Origin: DDH964 sp963763205
GTDB taxonomy: Bacteria > Desulfobacterota > Desulfuromonadia > Desulfuromonadales > DDH964
Assembly (NCBI GenBank): GCA_963763205.1
Contig: CAVXNQ010000010.1
Location: 62,001 to 126,000, forward strand
DNA length: 64,000 bases
Reading direction: 5' to 3'
Both the position numbers and the translations under genes were made by a program. Below, piece after piece: positions 9,671 to 20,127 of this stretch (within the stretch, counting starts at the first letter, position 1; the number at the start of each line of letters is the position of its first letter). The notes beneath the pieces are model-generated. The model did not search any database. It was not told the DNA's origin and saw nothing but the letters and a program-made list of their open reading frames with translations.

Positions 9671-11791
9671 ATGCCCGAAAAAACCCGAAAGCCCCTCATC
9701 CTGCTGGCCGTCTTCTCGGTCCTGATCCTGGTCGTGGTCGGGGTGACCTACCGCAGCACCACGGTCCTGGTCGACCAGACCATCGCCGACCACCAGCAGA
9801 CCACCGCCGCCGAAGCCGCGGAGATGACCGAGATCTGGCTCGGCCAGCAGACCCGGCTGCTCAACGCCACCGCGGCCTCGACCAGCGCCCTGCCGCTGAC
9901 CGACAATCCCGACACCCAACGCCAGCTGAAGCTGGCGATGCAGGCCGGCCATTTCAGCGACGTCTATATCGGCACCACCGCCGGCGAGCTGATCGACGGC
10001 GCCGACTGGGTTCCCGGCCCCGATTACGATCCGCGCCGGCGCCCCTGGTACCGGCGGGCGGTGGAGACCGGCAAGACCTCCTTCACCACCCCCTACATCG
10101 ATTTCGTGACCAACGAGCTGGTCATCGCCCTGGTGACGCCGATCAAGGTCGGCGGGACCTTCCGCGGCGTGATGGGGGCCGATACCGTGCTCGACACCCT
10201 GGTCGCCAACCTGGCGGCGATCAAGATCGGCGAGACCGGCTACGCCTTCATCGTCACCGACAAGGGGACGATCCTGGTCCATCCCAACCAGGACTACGTC
10301 CTCAAGGTGCGCCTGCAGGATACCGATCCGAGCCTGGCCGGCATCCTCGACGACTTCGCCCGCTCCCCGGCGGGAACCCTCTCCTACCAGCTAAACGGCG
10401 CCACCCAGATCCTCGCCTACCGCAAGATCAGCGGCAGCAGCTGGTATCTGTGCACCACCATCCCCCGCGCCGAGGCCTACACCATCGCCCGCAAGACCAC
10501 CATGCTCTTCGCCGCCGAAATGGTGCAGAAGGTGCTGGGGGTCCTGGCCCTGGCGACGCTGCTGCTGGTGGTCGGCAGCGTGCTGAGCCTCTCCCTGTTC
10601 CGCCGCCAGTACTCGGACACCCTGCAGAAACAGCGCGAGGAGATCACCGGCATCAACCAGGACCTGGCCTGGAACATCAGCAAGCGCAAGGAGCTGGAGA
10701 AGCACTACCAGACCCTGTTCAACGTCGCCAACGACGGCATCCTGGTCAGCAAGGAGCTGACCTGCATCGAATGCAACGAGAAGGCGACCGAGGTCTTCGG
10801 CCTGGCGCGGCTGGGGCTGATCGGCCGCAGCCTGGTCGAGCTCTCCCCGGCGGTGCAGCCCGACGGCCAAGAGAGCCTGGCGCGCTTCGGGCGCATCCTC
10901 GAGGCGGCCAACGCCGGCCGCCACCAGGTCTTCGAATGGACCTTCTGCCGCGCCGACGGCAGCGAGTTCCCCGCCGAGGTGAGCCTCAAGACCCTGCAGC
11001 TCGACCAGGAGCAGCTCTGCCTGTCGAGCATCCGCGACATCTCCAAGCGCGTCAACGCCGAGCAGCAGCTGCGCCAGGCGCAGAAGATGGCGGCCATGGG
11101 CGAGATGCTCGGCGCCATCGCCCACCAGTGGCGGCAGCCCCTCAACACCCTGTCGACCTACATCGCCAGCCTCCCCTCGGCCCAGTACAACCACCTGATC
11201 AACAAGAATTTCATCGACACCCTGGTGGCCGGGGCCGACGCCCAGATCCAGTTCATGTCCAAGACCATCGACGACTTCCGCCACTTCTTCCGGCCGTCGA
11301 AAAACAAGGAGGCCTTCGACGTCGCCCGGGCGGTCGACAACGCCATCAAACTCCTCGAACCGACCCTCAGGCAGCACGCCATCCGCCTCGCCCTCGACAT
11401 CGACGAGGCCGGCCGCCCCTTCGTGGTACAGGGCTTTCCGAGCGAGTTCGTGCACGTGGTGGTCAACATCATCGCCAACGCCCGCGACGCCATCGTCGAG
11501 CGCCGCACCTGCGAGGCGATGGCCGAACCGGGCGAGATCCGGGTCGCCATCCAGGGGACCAAGGAGGCGATCCTGGTCCGGGTCTGCGACAACGGCGGCG
11601 GCATCCCGGCGCACCTGCTCGGCAAGATCTTCACCCCCTACTTCACCACCAAGGGGACCACCACCGGCACCGGCATCGGCCTCTACATGGCCAAGATGAT
11701 CGTCGAGAAGGAGATGTGCGGGGCCCTGCTGGTCGACAACCTCAACCCGGGAGCGCAGATGACCATCCGCCTCCCCAAGGCGGCGGCCTGA
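9671..11791 (+). CDS. Sensor histidine kinase (dCache-PAS-HisKA-HATPase)
   Basis: 706 residues. Membrane segments at about 7-28 and 283-308 flank a periplasmic double-Cache sensor (YDPRRRPWYRRAVETG, FIVTDKGTILVHP), the fold that binds small ligands such as amino acids and organic acids. A PAS domain follows (about 345-465), then the H-box GAIAHQWRQPLN with the phospho-accepting His near residue 483, and an ATPase domain with DNGGGIP and GTGIGLYMAK. No HAMP domain is apparent. The gene ends four bases before the response regulator gene starts, so they are a cognate pair. Position just upstream of a liv-type transporter suggests the sensed ligand is the transporter's substrate. Confidence 0.88.
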   Translation: MPEKTRKPLILLAVFSVLILVVVGVTYRSTTVLVDQTIADHQQTTAAEAAEMTEIWLGQQTRLLNATAASTSALPLTDNPDTQRQLKLAMQAGHFSDVYIGTTAGELIDGADWVPGPDYDPRRRPWYRRAVETGKTSFTTPYIDFVTNELVIALVTPIKVGGTFRGVMGADTVLDTLVANLAAIKIGETGYAFIVTDKGTILVHPNQDYVLKVRLQDTDPSLAGILDDFARSPAGTLSYQLNGATQILAYRKISGSSWYLCTTIPRAEAYTIARKTTMLFAAEMVQKVLGVLALATLLLVVGSVLSLSLFRRQYSDTLQKQREEITGINQDLAWNISKRKELEKHYQTLFNVANDGILVSKELTCIECNEKATEVFGLARLGLIGRSLVELSPAVQPDGQESLARFGRILEAANAGRHQVFEWTFCRADGSEFPAEVSLKTLQLDQEQLCLSSIRDISKRVNAEQQLRQAQKMAAMGEMLGAIAHQWRQPLNTLSTYIASLPSAQYNHLINKNFIDTLVAGADAQIQFMSKTIDDFRHFFRPSKNKEAFDVARAVDNAIKLLEPTLRQHAIRLALDIDEAGRPFVVQGFPSEFVHVVVNIIANARDAIVERRTCEAMAEPGEIRVAIQGTKEAILVRVCDNGGGIPAHLLGKIFTPYFTTKGTTTGTGIGLYMAKMIVEKEMCGALLVDNLNPGAQMTIRLPKAAA

Positions 11792-11795
11792 CTCA

Positions 11796-13211
<1,416 letters not shown>

Positions 13212-13221
13212 AGAAACCGAT

Positions 13222-13310
13222 AGGACGAATGGGACAAGTGGGACCCATGGGACAGGGGGAGTTCGCCCTAATGGTCCTACAGGTCCCAGTGGTCCCAGCT
13301 TTCCGCTCGC
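13222..13310 (+). repeat. Imperfect GTCCCA inverted-repeat element
   Basis: The stretch after the regulator gene is built from repeats of GGGAC on one side (GGGACAAGTGGGACC) and GTCCC on the other (GGTCCCAGTGGTCCC), arms matching at 13 of 15 positions when folded. It could form a large hairpin and end the regulator transcript, though no T-run follows. Similar intergenic repeats of this type are common in GC-rich anaerobes. Confidence 0.5.
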
Positions 13311-13320
13311 CCCCCCAACC

Positions 13321-13368
13321 GTCAACCCCGGTTGACCGCGTCAACCAGGGTTGACGCCAGCGGTTGAC
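13321..13368 (+). promoter_or_regulatory. Tandem palindromic enhancer (NtrC-type UAS) for the livKHMGF operon
   Basis: Two perfect 7-bp-arm palindromes, GTCAACCCCGGTTGAC (13321-13336) and GTCAACCAGGGTTGAC (13340-13355), spaced 19 bp centre to centre, followed by a third half-site GGTTGAC (13362-13368). They sit about 75-120 bp upstream of the -24 element. The response regulator encoded just upstream is the obvious ligand for these sites. Confidence 0.72.
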
Positions 13369-13441
13369 GCCGCTCCCTTCCCACCCAGTTCACCTCCCCC
13401 CATTTCCAATTTTCACCCACGATATCAATTGCTTCTCCCCC

Positions 13442-13457
13442 TGGCACAGGCATTGCT
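13442..13457 (+). promoter_or_regulatory. Sigma-54 promoter for the first liv-type operon
   Basis: TGGCACAGGCATTGCT: complete TGGCA and TTGCT blocks with GG-N10-GC spacing. Predicted start near 13468, about 75 bp before the binding-protein ATG (13543), which has its own AGGAGG at 13528-13533. Confidence 0.8.
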
Positions 13458-13542
13458 AAAACAGAGTTATGAATTCGGCCGGAAAACCCCGATGCCTTTC
13501 GCCGGTCCCCGGTCGCACCCCAACTACAGGAGGAGAAACATC

Positions 13543-14783
13543 ATGGCATGGTTCAGCAAGGTTACGACAGCAGCCGCCGCCCTGACCCTGACGCTCGCCG
13601 GTGCCGGTACCGGCATCGCGGCGCCGACGGTGAAGATCGGCAACATCATCCCCCTCTCCGGCCCGTCGGCCGCGGTCGGCATCCAGGGGCAGAAGGCCCG
13701 GGAGATGGCCGTCGAGCAGATCAACGCCGCCGGCGGCATCAAGTCCCTGGGCGGGGCGAAGCTGGAGCTGGTCTTCGCCGACAGCAAGAGCGACCCGACC
13801 ACCGGCGTCACCGAGGCCGAGCAGACTGATCAACAGCGACAAGGTCAACATCCTCACCGGCTGCTGGAACTCGGCGGTCACCTACCCGACCACCCAGGTC
13901 GCCGAGCGCTACGGCGTCCCCTTCGTGGTGCCGGTCTCGGTGCGCGACACCATCACCGAGCGCGGCTTCAAGAACGTCTTCCGCCTCGCCGCCAAGGACT
14001 CCTGGTGGACCCGCGATCAGTTCCAGTTCCTCAAGGACATGCAGACCGGAGTTCAAAACCCCGATCAAGACCGTGGCCTTCGTCTACGAGAACGGCGACT
14101 GGGGGACCGGCTTCGCCGAGGGCTGGCGCAAACTGGCCAAGGCCGCCGGCTACCAGGTGGTTCTCGATGAGCCCTACCCGAGCACCGCCAGCGATCTGAC
14201 TCCGGTGGTCATCAAACTCAAGCGCGCCCATCCCGACGTCGTCTTCATGACTTCCAACGCCGCCGATGCCATCCTGCTTGACCAACACCATGGCCGAGAT
14301 GAAGGTCAACCCAAGGCGATCATCACCAGCGGCGGCGGCCACGCCGACCCCTCCTTCCTCAAGGCGGTGGGCAAGAACGCCGAGTACCTCTTCGACATCG
14401 TCGAGTGGGAAGCCGACCTCAACCGCCCGGGCCTGAAGGAGACCAACGCCAAGTTCAAGGCGACCTACGGCCAGAACATGAACGGCGAGACGGTCGACGC
14501 CTACGCCTCGATGTACGTGATCAAGGACGCCCTGGAGCGGGCCGGCTCCCTCGACCCGGCCAAGATCCGCGCCGCGCTGGCCGACACCAAGCTCTGCGGC
14601 GGCGACGTCGGGCTCTTCGCCTACGACTGCGTCCAGTTCGACCAGACCGGCCAGAACGAAAACGCCAACCTGGTCATCGTCCAGGTGCGCCAGAAGGGCG
14701 ACAGCATGGAGCGCATCACCGTCTGGCCGAAGAACGTGCGACGCGCCGGCTACACCCCGGTCTTCCCGCAACCGGCCAGGTAA
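13543..14783 (+). CDS. livK: ABC transporter periplasmic amino-acid/amide-binding protein (frameshifted)
   Basis: Signal peptide (residues 1-26), then VKIGNIIPLSGPSAAVG and QINAAGGIKSLGG, typical of LivK/HAAT-type binding proteins of about 400 residues. The frame is broken by an extra A at about 13825 (after TEAEQ; the next frame resumes LINSDKVNILTGCWNS) and an extra G near 14048 (resuming EFKTPIKTVAFVYENGDWG). An insertion near 14283 and a deletion near 14311 cancel each other, so residues around DQHHGRDEGQ should read TNTMAEMKVN. All four look like sequencing errors. Start set by AGGAGG upstream. It captures an amino acid or related compound for the LivHMGF proteins that follow; the exact substrate is unknown. 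Confidence 0.82.
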
Positions 14784-14844
14784 TCACCTACCGGCGGGGT
14801 GGGCGCCTGACCCGCCCCGCCGGTCCCCTTTCGAGGAGCGCAAG

Positions 14845-15730
14845 ATGTTAAGTATTCGTCGAATCGTTGCTCAACGGCATCCTGATGGGCTCGATCTACG
14901 GCCTGACGGCGGTGGGCCTGACGCTGATCTTCGGCGTGATGAAGGTCATCAACTTCGCCCACGGTTCGATCCTGATGGTCGGCATGTTCGCCGCCTACTG
15001 GTTCGTCAAGCTGACCGGCATGAACCCCTATCTCGCCCTGGTGGTGGTCGTCCCCTTCCTCTTCTGCTTCGGCTACATGCTGCAGGGCTACGTGATCAAG
15101 CCGATCTTCGACGCGGAGAAGGACGTGCGCGAGCCGATCACGGTGATCATCGTCACCACCGGCATCTGGTACGTGCTCGACAACCTGGCGATGATCCTGT
15201 TCGGCGCCGAGTACCGCGTGGTCCACACCGCGATCTCGGGCAAGATGTTCGAGTTCCACGACATGTACTTTCTCTGGCCGAAGCTGATCGGCGCCGGCAT
15301 CACCCTGCTCTGCGGCGTCTACCTCTTCTGGTTTCTGAAGCATTCGAAGCTCGGCAAGGCGATCCGCGCCACCAGCCTCGACCGCGAGGCGGCGACGCTG
15401 ATGGGGATCAAGCAGTCGCAGGTCTACAACATCGCCTTCGGCCTGGGCAGCGCCTGCTGCGGCGTCGCCGCCTGCGTGCTGGTCCCCTTCTACTACGTCT
15501 ACCCGACGGTCGGCGTCTCCTTCGACCTCAAGGCCTTCGTCATCGTCGTCCTCGGCGGGCTGGGGAGCATCCCCGGCGCGATTCTGGGCGGCATCATCAT
15601 CGGCATCATCGAGACGGTCGGTGCCCAGTTCATGGCGGCGACCTGGACCGAACTGCTGATCTACGCCTTCTTCCTGGCCGTCCTCTTCGTCAAACCGTCC
15701 GGGCTCTTCGGCCTGCGACAGGATTACTAG
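14845..15730 (+). CDS. livH: ABC transporter permease, LivH type (frameshift near start)
   Basis: From residue NGILMGSIYGLTAVGLTLIFG onward (quoted in part) the protein is a standard LivH permease of about 290 residues with eight or so membrane segments and the FAHGSILMVG signature. The likely start is ATG 14845 (MLS...) after a GGAGCGCAAG site, but one base is out of register between 14850 and 14857; the internal ATG at 14867 gives the uninterrupted frame. Ends 18 bp before the LivM gene. Forms half of the membrane channel. Confidence 0.82.
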
Positions 15731-15748
15731 CAGAAAGCGGGAGGTATC

Positions 15749-16795
15749 ATGAAGTTGCTCCGCGGCCAACCACCGATCGTCAAGGTTCTTACCGGCCTGC
15801 TGCTCGCCGGCCTGTTCCTGCTGCCGACCGTCGTTTCCAGCCCGACCCTGATGCAGATCCTGATCCTGGTCATCTTCTACGCCTACCTGACCTCGTCGTG
15901 GAACTTCGTCGGCGGCTTCGCCGGGGTGCTGCCCCTGGGGCACGCGGCCTTCGTCGGCATCGGCGCCTACACCTCGACCCTGCTCTATCTCACCTTCGGC
16001 CTCAGCCCCTGGTTCGGCATGCTGGCCGGCGGCCTGCTGGCAGCGCTGGTCGGGGTGATCATCGGCCTGCCGACGTTGAAGCTGCGCGGCGCCTATTTCG
16101 CCCTGGCGACCATCGCCGTCGGCGAGGGCTTACGGGTGCTGGTGGAGAACGTGGAGCAGGTCGGCCCCTTCGCCGTGCGCGGCCCCAAGGGGCTGCTCAT
16201 CAACCTGGTCCCCCACGCCCCCCTGAGCGCCTTCCAGTTCCAGGGCAAGGCCCCCTACTACTACATCATCCTGGTCATGCTGCTGGCGGTCCTCTATCTG
16301 ACCCAGCGGATGATGAACTCCAAGATCGGCTACTACCTGGCGGCCGGCGGCGAGGAGCCGGAGGCGGCGGAGGCCCTGGGCATCAAGGTCTCGCGCTACA
16401 AGCTGATCGCCATGGCCATCAGCTGCTTTCTCACCGCCCTGGGCGGAACCTTCTACGCCCAGATGTTCCTCTATTTCAACCCCAAGTCGATCATGGGCCT
16501 GGATCTCTCCTACGAGATCGCCTTCATCGCCCTGATCGGCGGCCGCGGCACCATCCTCGGCCCGGTGCTCGGGGCGCTGCTGCTGCGGCCGGTGAGCGAA
16601 CTGACCCGCATCTACCTCTCCGCCTCGCTGCCGGGGCTGCACCTGGTGATCTTCGGCCTGATCCTGATCGTGGTCATGCGCTACCAGCCCAAGGGCCTGG
16701 TGGCGCCGGTGAAGCAGCTCTTCGAACGGCACATCATCCCCTATTTCGACAAGCGGCGGGCCAAGAACGGCGCCCCGGCCGAAGAAACGGACTGA
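15749..16795 (+). CDS. livM: ABC transporter permease, LivM type
   Basis: 348 residues, about ten hydrophobic segments, with the LivM signatures PLGHAAFVGIGAYT and GLPTLKLRGAYFALATIAVGE. Forms the second half of the inner-membrane channel. A C-terminal tail of about 30 residues (KQLFERHIIPYFDKRR) is charged and presumably cytoplasmic. Intact frame, preceded by GGGAGGT, and followed 13 bp later by the first ATPase gene. Confidence 0.87.
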   Translation: MKLLRGQPPIVKVLTGLLLAGLFLLPTVVSSPTLMQILILVIFYAYLTSSWNFVGGFAGVLPLGHAAFVGIGAYTSTLLYLTFGLSPWFGMLAGGLLAALVGVIIGLPTLKLRGAYFALATIAVGEGLRVLVENVEQVGPFAVRGPKGLLINLVPHAPLSAFQFQGKAPYYYIILVMLLAVLYLTQRMMNSKIGYYLAAGGEEPEAAEALGIKVSRYKLIAMAISCFLTALGGTFYAQMFLYFNPKSIMGLDLSYEIAFIALIGGRGTILGPVLGALLLRPVSELTRIYLSASLPGLHLVIFGLILIVVMRYQPKGLVAPVKQLFERHIIPYFDKRRAKNGAPAEETD

Positions 16796-16808
16796 CGGGA
16801 GCGAAACC

Positions 16809-17540
16809 ATGGCACTATTGACAGTCGACACAGTCACCAAGCGCTTCAGCGGCCTGACCGCCGTCAACGAGGTCAGCCTGGAAGTCGAGGAGGGGCAGAT
16901 CGTCGGCGTGATCGGCCCTAACGGCGCCGGCAAGACCACCCTCTTCAACTGCATCGCCGGGGCGCTGGCGCCGACCTCCGGGTCGATCCGCTTCGCCGGC
17001 CACGAGATCGCCGGCAAGCGCCCCTACGAGATCTGCCAGCTCGGCGTCACCCGCACCTTCCAGGTGGTCAAGCCCTTCGCCGGCAAGACGGTCCTCTACA
17101 ACACCATGGTCGGCGCCTTCGCCCAGACCAACCACCTGCACGAGGCCGAGGCCAAGGCGCTGGAGGTCCTGGAGTTTCTCGACCTGGCGAAGAAGAAGGA
17201 CATCTACGCCCGCAGCCTGACCCTGCCCGAGCGCAAGAAGCTGGAGCTGGCGCGGGCCTTGGCGACCAAGCCGAAGCTGCTGCTCCTCGACGAGGTGATG
17301 GCCGGCCTGCGCCCCGGGGAGGTGACCGAGATGCTGCCGATCATCCGCAAGATCAACCAGTCCGGGGTGACCATCGTCATCGTCGAGCACATCATGCAGG
17401 CGATCATGAACCTGTCGGAGAAGATCTACGTCATCAGCTTCGGCAAGAAGATCGCCGAGGGGGAGCCGCGCGCGGTGGTGGCGGACGAGGAAGTCATCAA
17501 GGCCTACCTGGGAGATGAATATGTCGCTACTCAGCATTGA
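16809..17540 (+). CDS. livG: ABC transporter ATPase, LivG type
   Basis: 243 residues. Walker A GPNGAGKTT (about 36-44), Walker B LLLLDEVMAGL and the switch His in IVIVEHIMQAI are present. The signature motif is the LTLPERKKLELARAL variant seen in one LivG subgroup rather than LSYGQQ. Overlaps the next gene by 20 bp, so the two ATPases are translationally coupled. Energises import together with LivF. Confidence 0.88.
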   Translation: MALLTVDTVTKRFSGLTAVNEVSLEVEEGQIVGVIGPNGAGKTTLFNCIAGALAPTSGSIRFAGHEIAGKRPYEICQLGVTRTFQVVKPFAGKTVLYNTMVGAFAQTNHLHEAEAKALEVLEFLDLAKKKDIYARSLTLPERKKLELARALATKPKLLLLDEVMAGLRPGEVTEMLPIIRKINQSGVTIVIVEHIMQAIMNLSEKIYVISFGKKIAEGEPRAVVADEEVIKAYLGDEYVATQH

Positions 17541-18238
17541 CCGGATCAACGTCGGCTACGGGGAGATCCAGGTGCTGTTCGACCTGTCGCTGCACGGTCG
17601 ACGAGGGGGAGGTGGTCAGCATCATCGGCGCCAACGGCGCCGGCAAGTCGACCCTGCTCGAAGACCATCTCGGGGATGCTCAAGCCGAGCTCCGGCACGG
17701 TGAGCTTCGCCGGCGAAGCCGATCCACGGCCTGCCGGCCGACGAGATCGTCGAGCGGGCGCTGATCCACGTCCCCGAGGGACGCCGGCTCTTCTCGCTGA
17801 TGACGGTGCAGGAGAACCTGGAGATCGGCGCCTACAGCAAGCACGCCGCGCCCCACGCGGCGCAGAACCTGGCGGCGGTGCACAAGCTCTTCCCGCGCCT
17901 CGACGAGCGCAAGAAGCAGCTCGCCGGGACCCTCTCCGGCGGCGAACAGCAGATGGTCGCCATCGGCCGCGGCATCATGGCCAGCCCGAGGATCCTGATG
18001 CTCGACGAACCGTCGCTGGGCCTGGCGCCGGTGCTGAAGAAGGACATCTTCGCCGCCATCAAGCAGATCGCCGAGGACTACGGCACCACCATCGTGCTGG
18101 TCGAGCAGGACGTGATGAACTCCCTGGCGATCAGCGACCGCGCCTATGTCATGGAACAGGGGCAGGTGGTGATGGAAGGTCCGTGCTGACAAGCTGCTGT
18201 CCGACCCGCACATCAAGAAGGCCTATCTGGGGATCTAG
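17521..18238 (+). CDS. livF: ABC transporter ATPase, LivF type (several frameshifts)
   Basis: Starts at ATG 17521 within the end of livG. After correcting extra bases near 17596, 17662, 17726 and 18182 the protein reads MSLLSIDRINVGYGEIQVLF ... GANGAGKST ... LSGGEQQMVAIGRG ... MLDEPSLGLAP ... KKAYLGI, about 236 residues, a normal LivF. Without correction only fragments are open (for example 17800-18189). The errors fall every 60 bp or so at the start, so sequencing error is more likely than decay, since the conserved residues are all intact. Last gene of the first liv operon. Confidence 0.8.
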
Positions 18239-18311
18239 GGACTGTCCCCGCACGGGGACTGTCCCTTTCAAACCGGCAGGAGGGGGACAGTCCCCGTGCG
18301 GGGACAGTCCC
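18238..18311. repeat. Perfect 28-bp inverted repeat built of GGGACTGTCCC units
   Basis: Arms 18238-18265 and 18284-18311 are exact reverse complements separated by 18 bp. Each arm is itself two GGGAC/GTCCC palindromes. The element begins on the stop codon of livF. It could end the liv transcript, but the form is that of a REP-like mobile palindrome; a related element lies at 49783-49870. Confidence 0.7.
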
Positions 18312-18347
18312 CTTGTTCCTCCGGCACAGACCGGTTATCATGCCGCC

Positions 18348-19727
18348 ATGACTCCTGCCTTCTCAGCCGCCGCCTACGACGAGATCAGCCGTCTGCTCAG
18401 CCAGATCCACGAAGGGCTGTTCATCGCCGACGGCGCGGGGACCATCCTCAGCGTCACCAAGCTGCCGCGCCGACGTCCACGGCCTCACCGACGCCGAGCT
18501 GGTCGGCCGCAACGTCTTCGAGCTGGAAGAACAGAAGATCTTCAACCCCTCGGTGACGGTCGCGGTCCTCAAGGAGAACCGCAAGGTGACCCTGACCCAG
18601 CAGGGACTGGACGGCCGCTCCTACGTCGTCACCGGCATTCCGCTCCGCGCGGCCGACGGCACCATCGAGCGGGTGGTCAGCTTCTTCCGCGACGTCACCG
18701 ACTACACCGCCCTCAAGGCGCAGTACGAGCGCCTCGAGGAACAGATCTACCACTACTCGGCGGAGCTGCGCGAACTGCGCGAGAAGGAGCTGCGGGGGCT
18801 CGACATCGTCGCCGGCAGCCCGCAGCTGGAGAGCGTGCTGAAGACCGCCCTCAAGGTCGCCGCGGTCGACGCCAACGTCACCCTCAGCGGCGAGTCGGGG
18901 GTCGGCAAGACCCTGCTCGCCCGCCACATCCACAAGAAGAGCGGCCGCCACCGCGGCCCCTTCATCGAGATCAACTGCGGCGCAATCCCCGAGAATCTGC
19001 TGGAATCGGAGCTGTTCGGCTACGAACCGGGCGCCTTCACCGGCGCCAGCAAGAAGGGGAAGATCGGCACCATCCAGCTCGCCCAGGGGGGGACCCTGTT
19101 CCTGGACGAGATCGGCGAGCTGCCGCTGGCGCTGCAGGTCAAGCTGCTCAAGGTGATCCAGGAGAAGACCCTCACCCGCATCGGCGGCAGCAAGGAGATC
19201 CGCGTCGATTTCCGCCTCATCGCCGCCACCAACCGCGACCTGGAAGAACTGGTCAAGGCCGGCCGTTTCCGCGAGGACCTCTACTACCGGCTCAACGTCA
19301 TCCCCCTGCACATCCCGCCGCTGCGCGAGCGCCCCGCCGACATCCTGCCGCTGGTGATGCACTTTCTGCAGCAGGCCAACGCCAAGTACGGCATGCACAA
19401 GACCCTCTCCAGCTCCTGCCTGGAGCACCTGCTCGCCTACGCCTGGCCGGGCAACGCCCGCGAGGTGCAGAACCTGCTGGAACGGCTGGTGGTAACCGCC
19501 GAGGGGGAGACGATCCGCAGCGAGCAGCTGCCGGCGCCCTTGCGGCTGGCCGGCAGCCTGGCGACGGCGGGGGGACCACCCTCGAAGCGGCGAAGGCCCA
19601 GCTGGAAGGGGAACTGGTGCGCCAGGCCTACAGCCGCACCGGCACCTGCATCGGCGTCGCCAAGGAGCTGGGGATCAGCCACGCCTCGGCCACCCGCAAG
19701 CTGAAGAAGTACGTCCCGGGGTATTAG
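18348..19727 (+). CDS. PAS-domain sigma-54-dependent transcriptional activator (two frameshifts)
   Basis: MTPAFSAAAYDEISRLLSQI starts a PAS domain (about 10-125), followed by a coiled linker, an AAA+ domain with GESGVGKT, GAFTGA and GGTLFLDEIGEL, and a Fis-type HTH (CIGVAKELGISHASATRKL). One extra base near 18470 and one missing near 19572 break the frame; corrected length is about 459 residues. It lacks a receiver domain, so it is a one-component activator that senses through the PAS domain. It begins 37 bp after the inverted-repeat element that follows the liv operon. Possible targets are the sigma-54 promoters at 5165, 27509 or others. The target cannot be settled from sequence. Confidence 0.83.
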   Translation: MTPAFSAAAYDEISRLLSQIHEGLFIADGAGTILSVTKLPRRRPRPHRRRAGRPQRLRAGRTEDLQPLGDGRGPQGEPQGDPDPAGTGRPLLRRHRHSAPRGRRHHRAGGQLLPRRHRLHRPQGAVRAPRGTDLPLLGGAARTAREGAAGARHRRRQPAAGERAEDRPQGRRGRRQRHPQRRVGGRQDPARPPHPQEERPPPRPLHRDQLRRNPRESAGIGAVRLRTGRLHRRQQEGEDRHHPARPGGDPVPGRDRRAAAGAAGQAAQGDPGEDPHPHRRQQGDPRRFPPHRRHQPRPGRTGQGRPFPRGPLLPAQRHPPAHPAAARAPRRHPAAGDALSAAGQRQVRHAQDPLQLLPGAPARLRLAGQRPRGAEPAGTAGGNRRGGDDPQRAAAGALAAGRQPGDGGGTTLEAAKAQLEGELVRQAYSRTGTCIGVAKELGISHASATRKLKKYVPGY

Positions 19728-20045
19728 GCCGAGTCTATCAATATCCGGCCAGTGTCCCGCCCCCGCCGGCAACTGCCGCAGCTTCCGGGCCAGGTTCTCG
19801 CCCGGCACCCGCATCGTCCGTACCCCCGCCGCGTCCTTCGCCACCTCGCCAAGGCCGGGGTCGATGGCACCTATCTCAAGATTGAAAAATCACTCTACCC
19901 CGAAGGGACCTGGGATTCGGAGCCATTGGCGATATCCCTGGTCGTCAAGTCGGACGATTCCTGACGGGTGCCTTTCCGCCCGGCAACCCCTGCAGGAATA
20001 CCAAGGGCCGGGAATGCCATCCCGGCCCGCGTGCAACAAGTCATC
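19728..20045. other. Intergenic stretch, possible gene remnant
   Basis: About 320 bp between the activator and a terminator. On the minus strand near 19737-19844 the reading GVRTMRVPGENLARKLRQL faintly recalls the C-terminus of flavodoxin-like reductases, but it is too short to assign. No complete gene, promoter or structured RNA was seen. Confidence 0.3.
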
Positions 20046-20093
20046 AAAAACGGGACGGGCTGCTTTTGCCGAAAGGCCGCCCGTCCCGTTTTT
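20046..20093. terminator. Bidirectional intrinsic terminator
   Basis: A perfect 15-bp stem, AAAAACGGGACGGGC pairing with GCCCGTCCCGTTTTT, with an 18-base loop. It gives a U-run on both strands, so it can end the activator transcript (plus) and the glycine-zipper gene (minus). A homologous terminator with the same TGCTTTT loop start occurs at 54018-54065. Confidence 0.85.
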
Positions 20094-20127
20094 GTCTCTC
20101 CGTCCTGGCCGGCCAACGGCCGGGGCC

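Noticed and set aside
13800..14312. Programmed frameshifting in livK1
   Set aside because: No slippery sequence or downstream structure is placed consistently, the shifts are mostly one-base insertions in varying contexts, and the same type of break occurs in many unrelated genes.
19752..19964. 70-residue plus-strand open frame behind the PAS activator
   Set aside because: No start signal, proline/arginine-rich first half typical of antisense frames, and no similarity pattern that I recognise.
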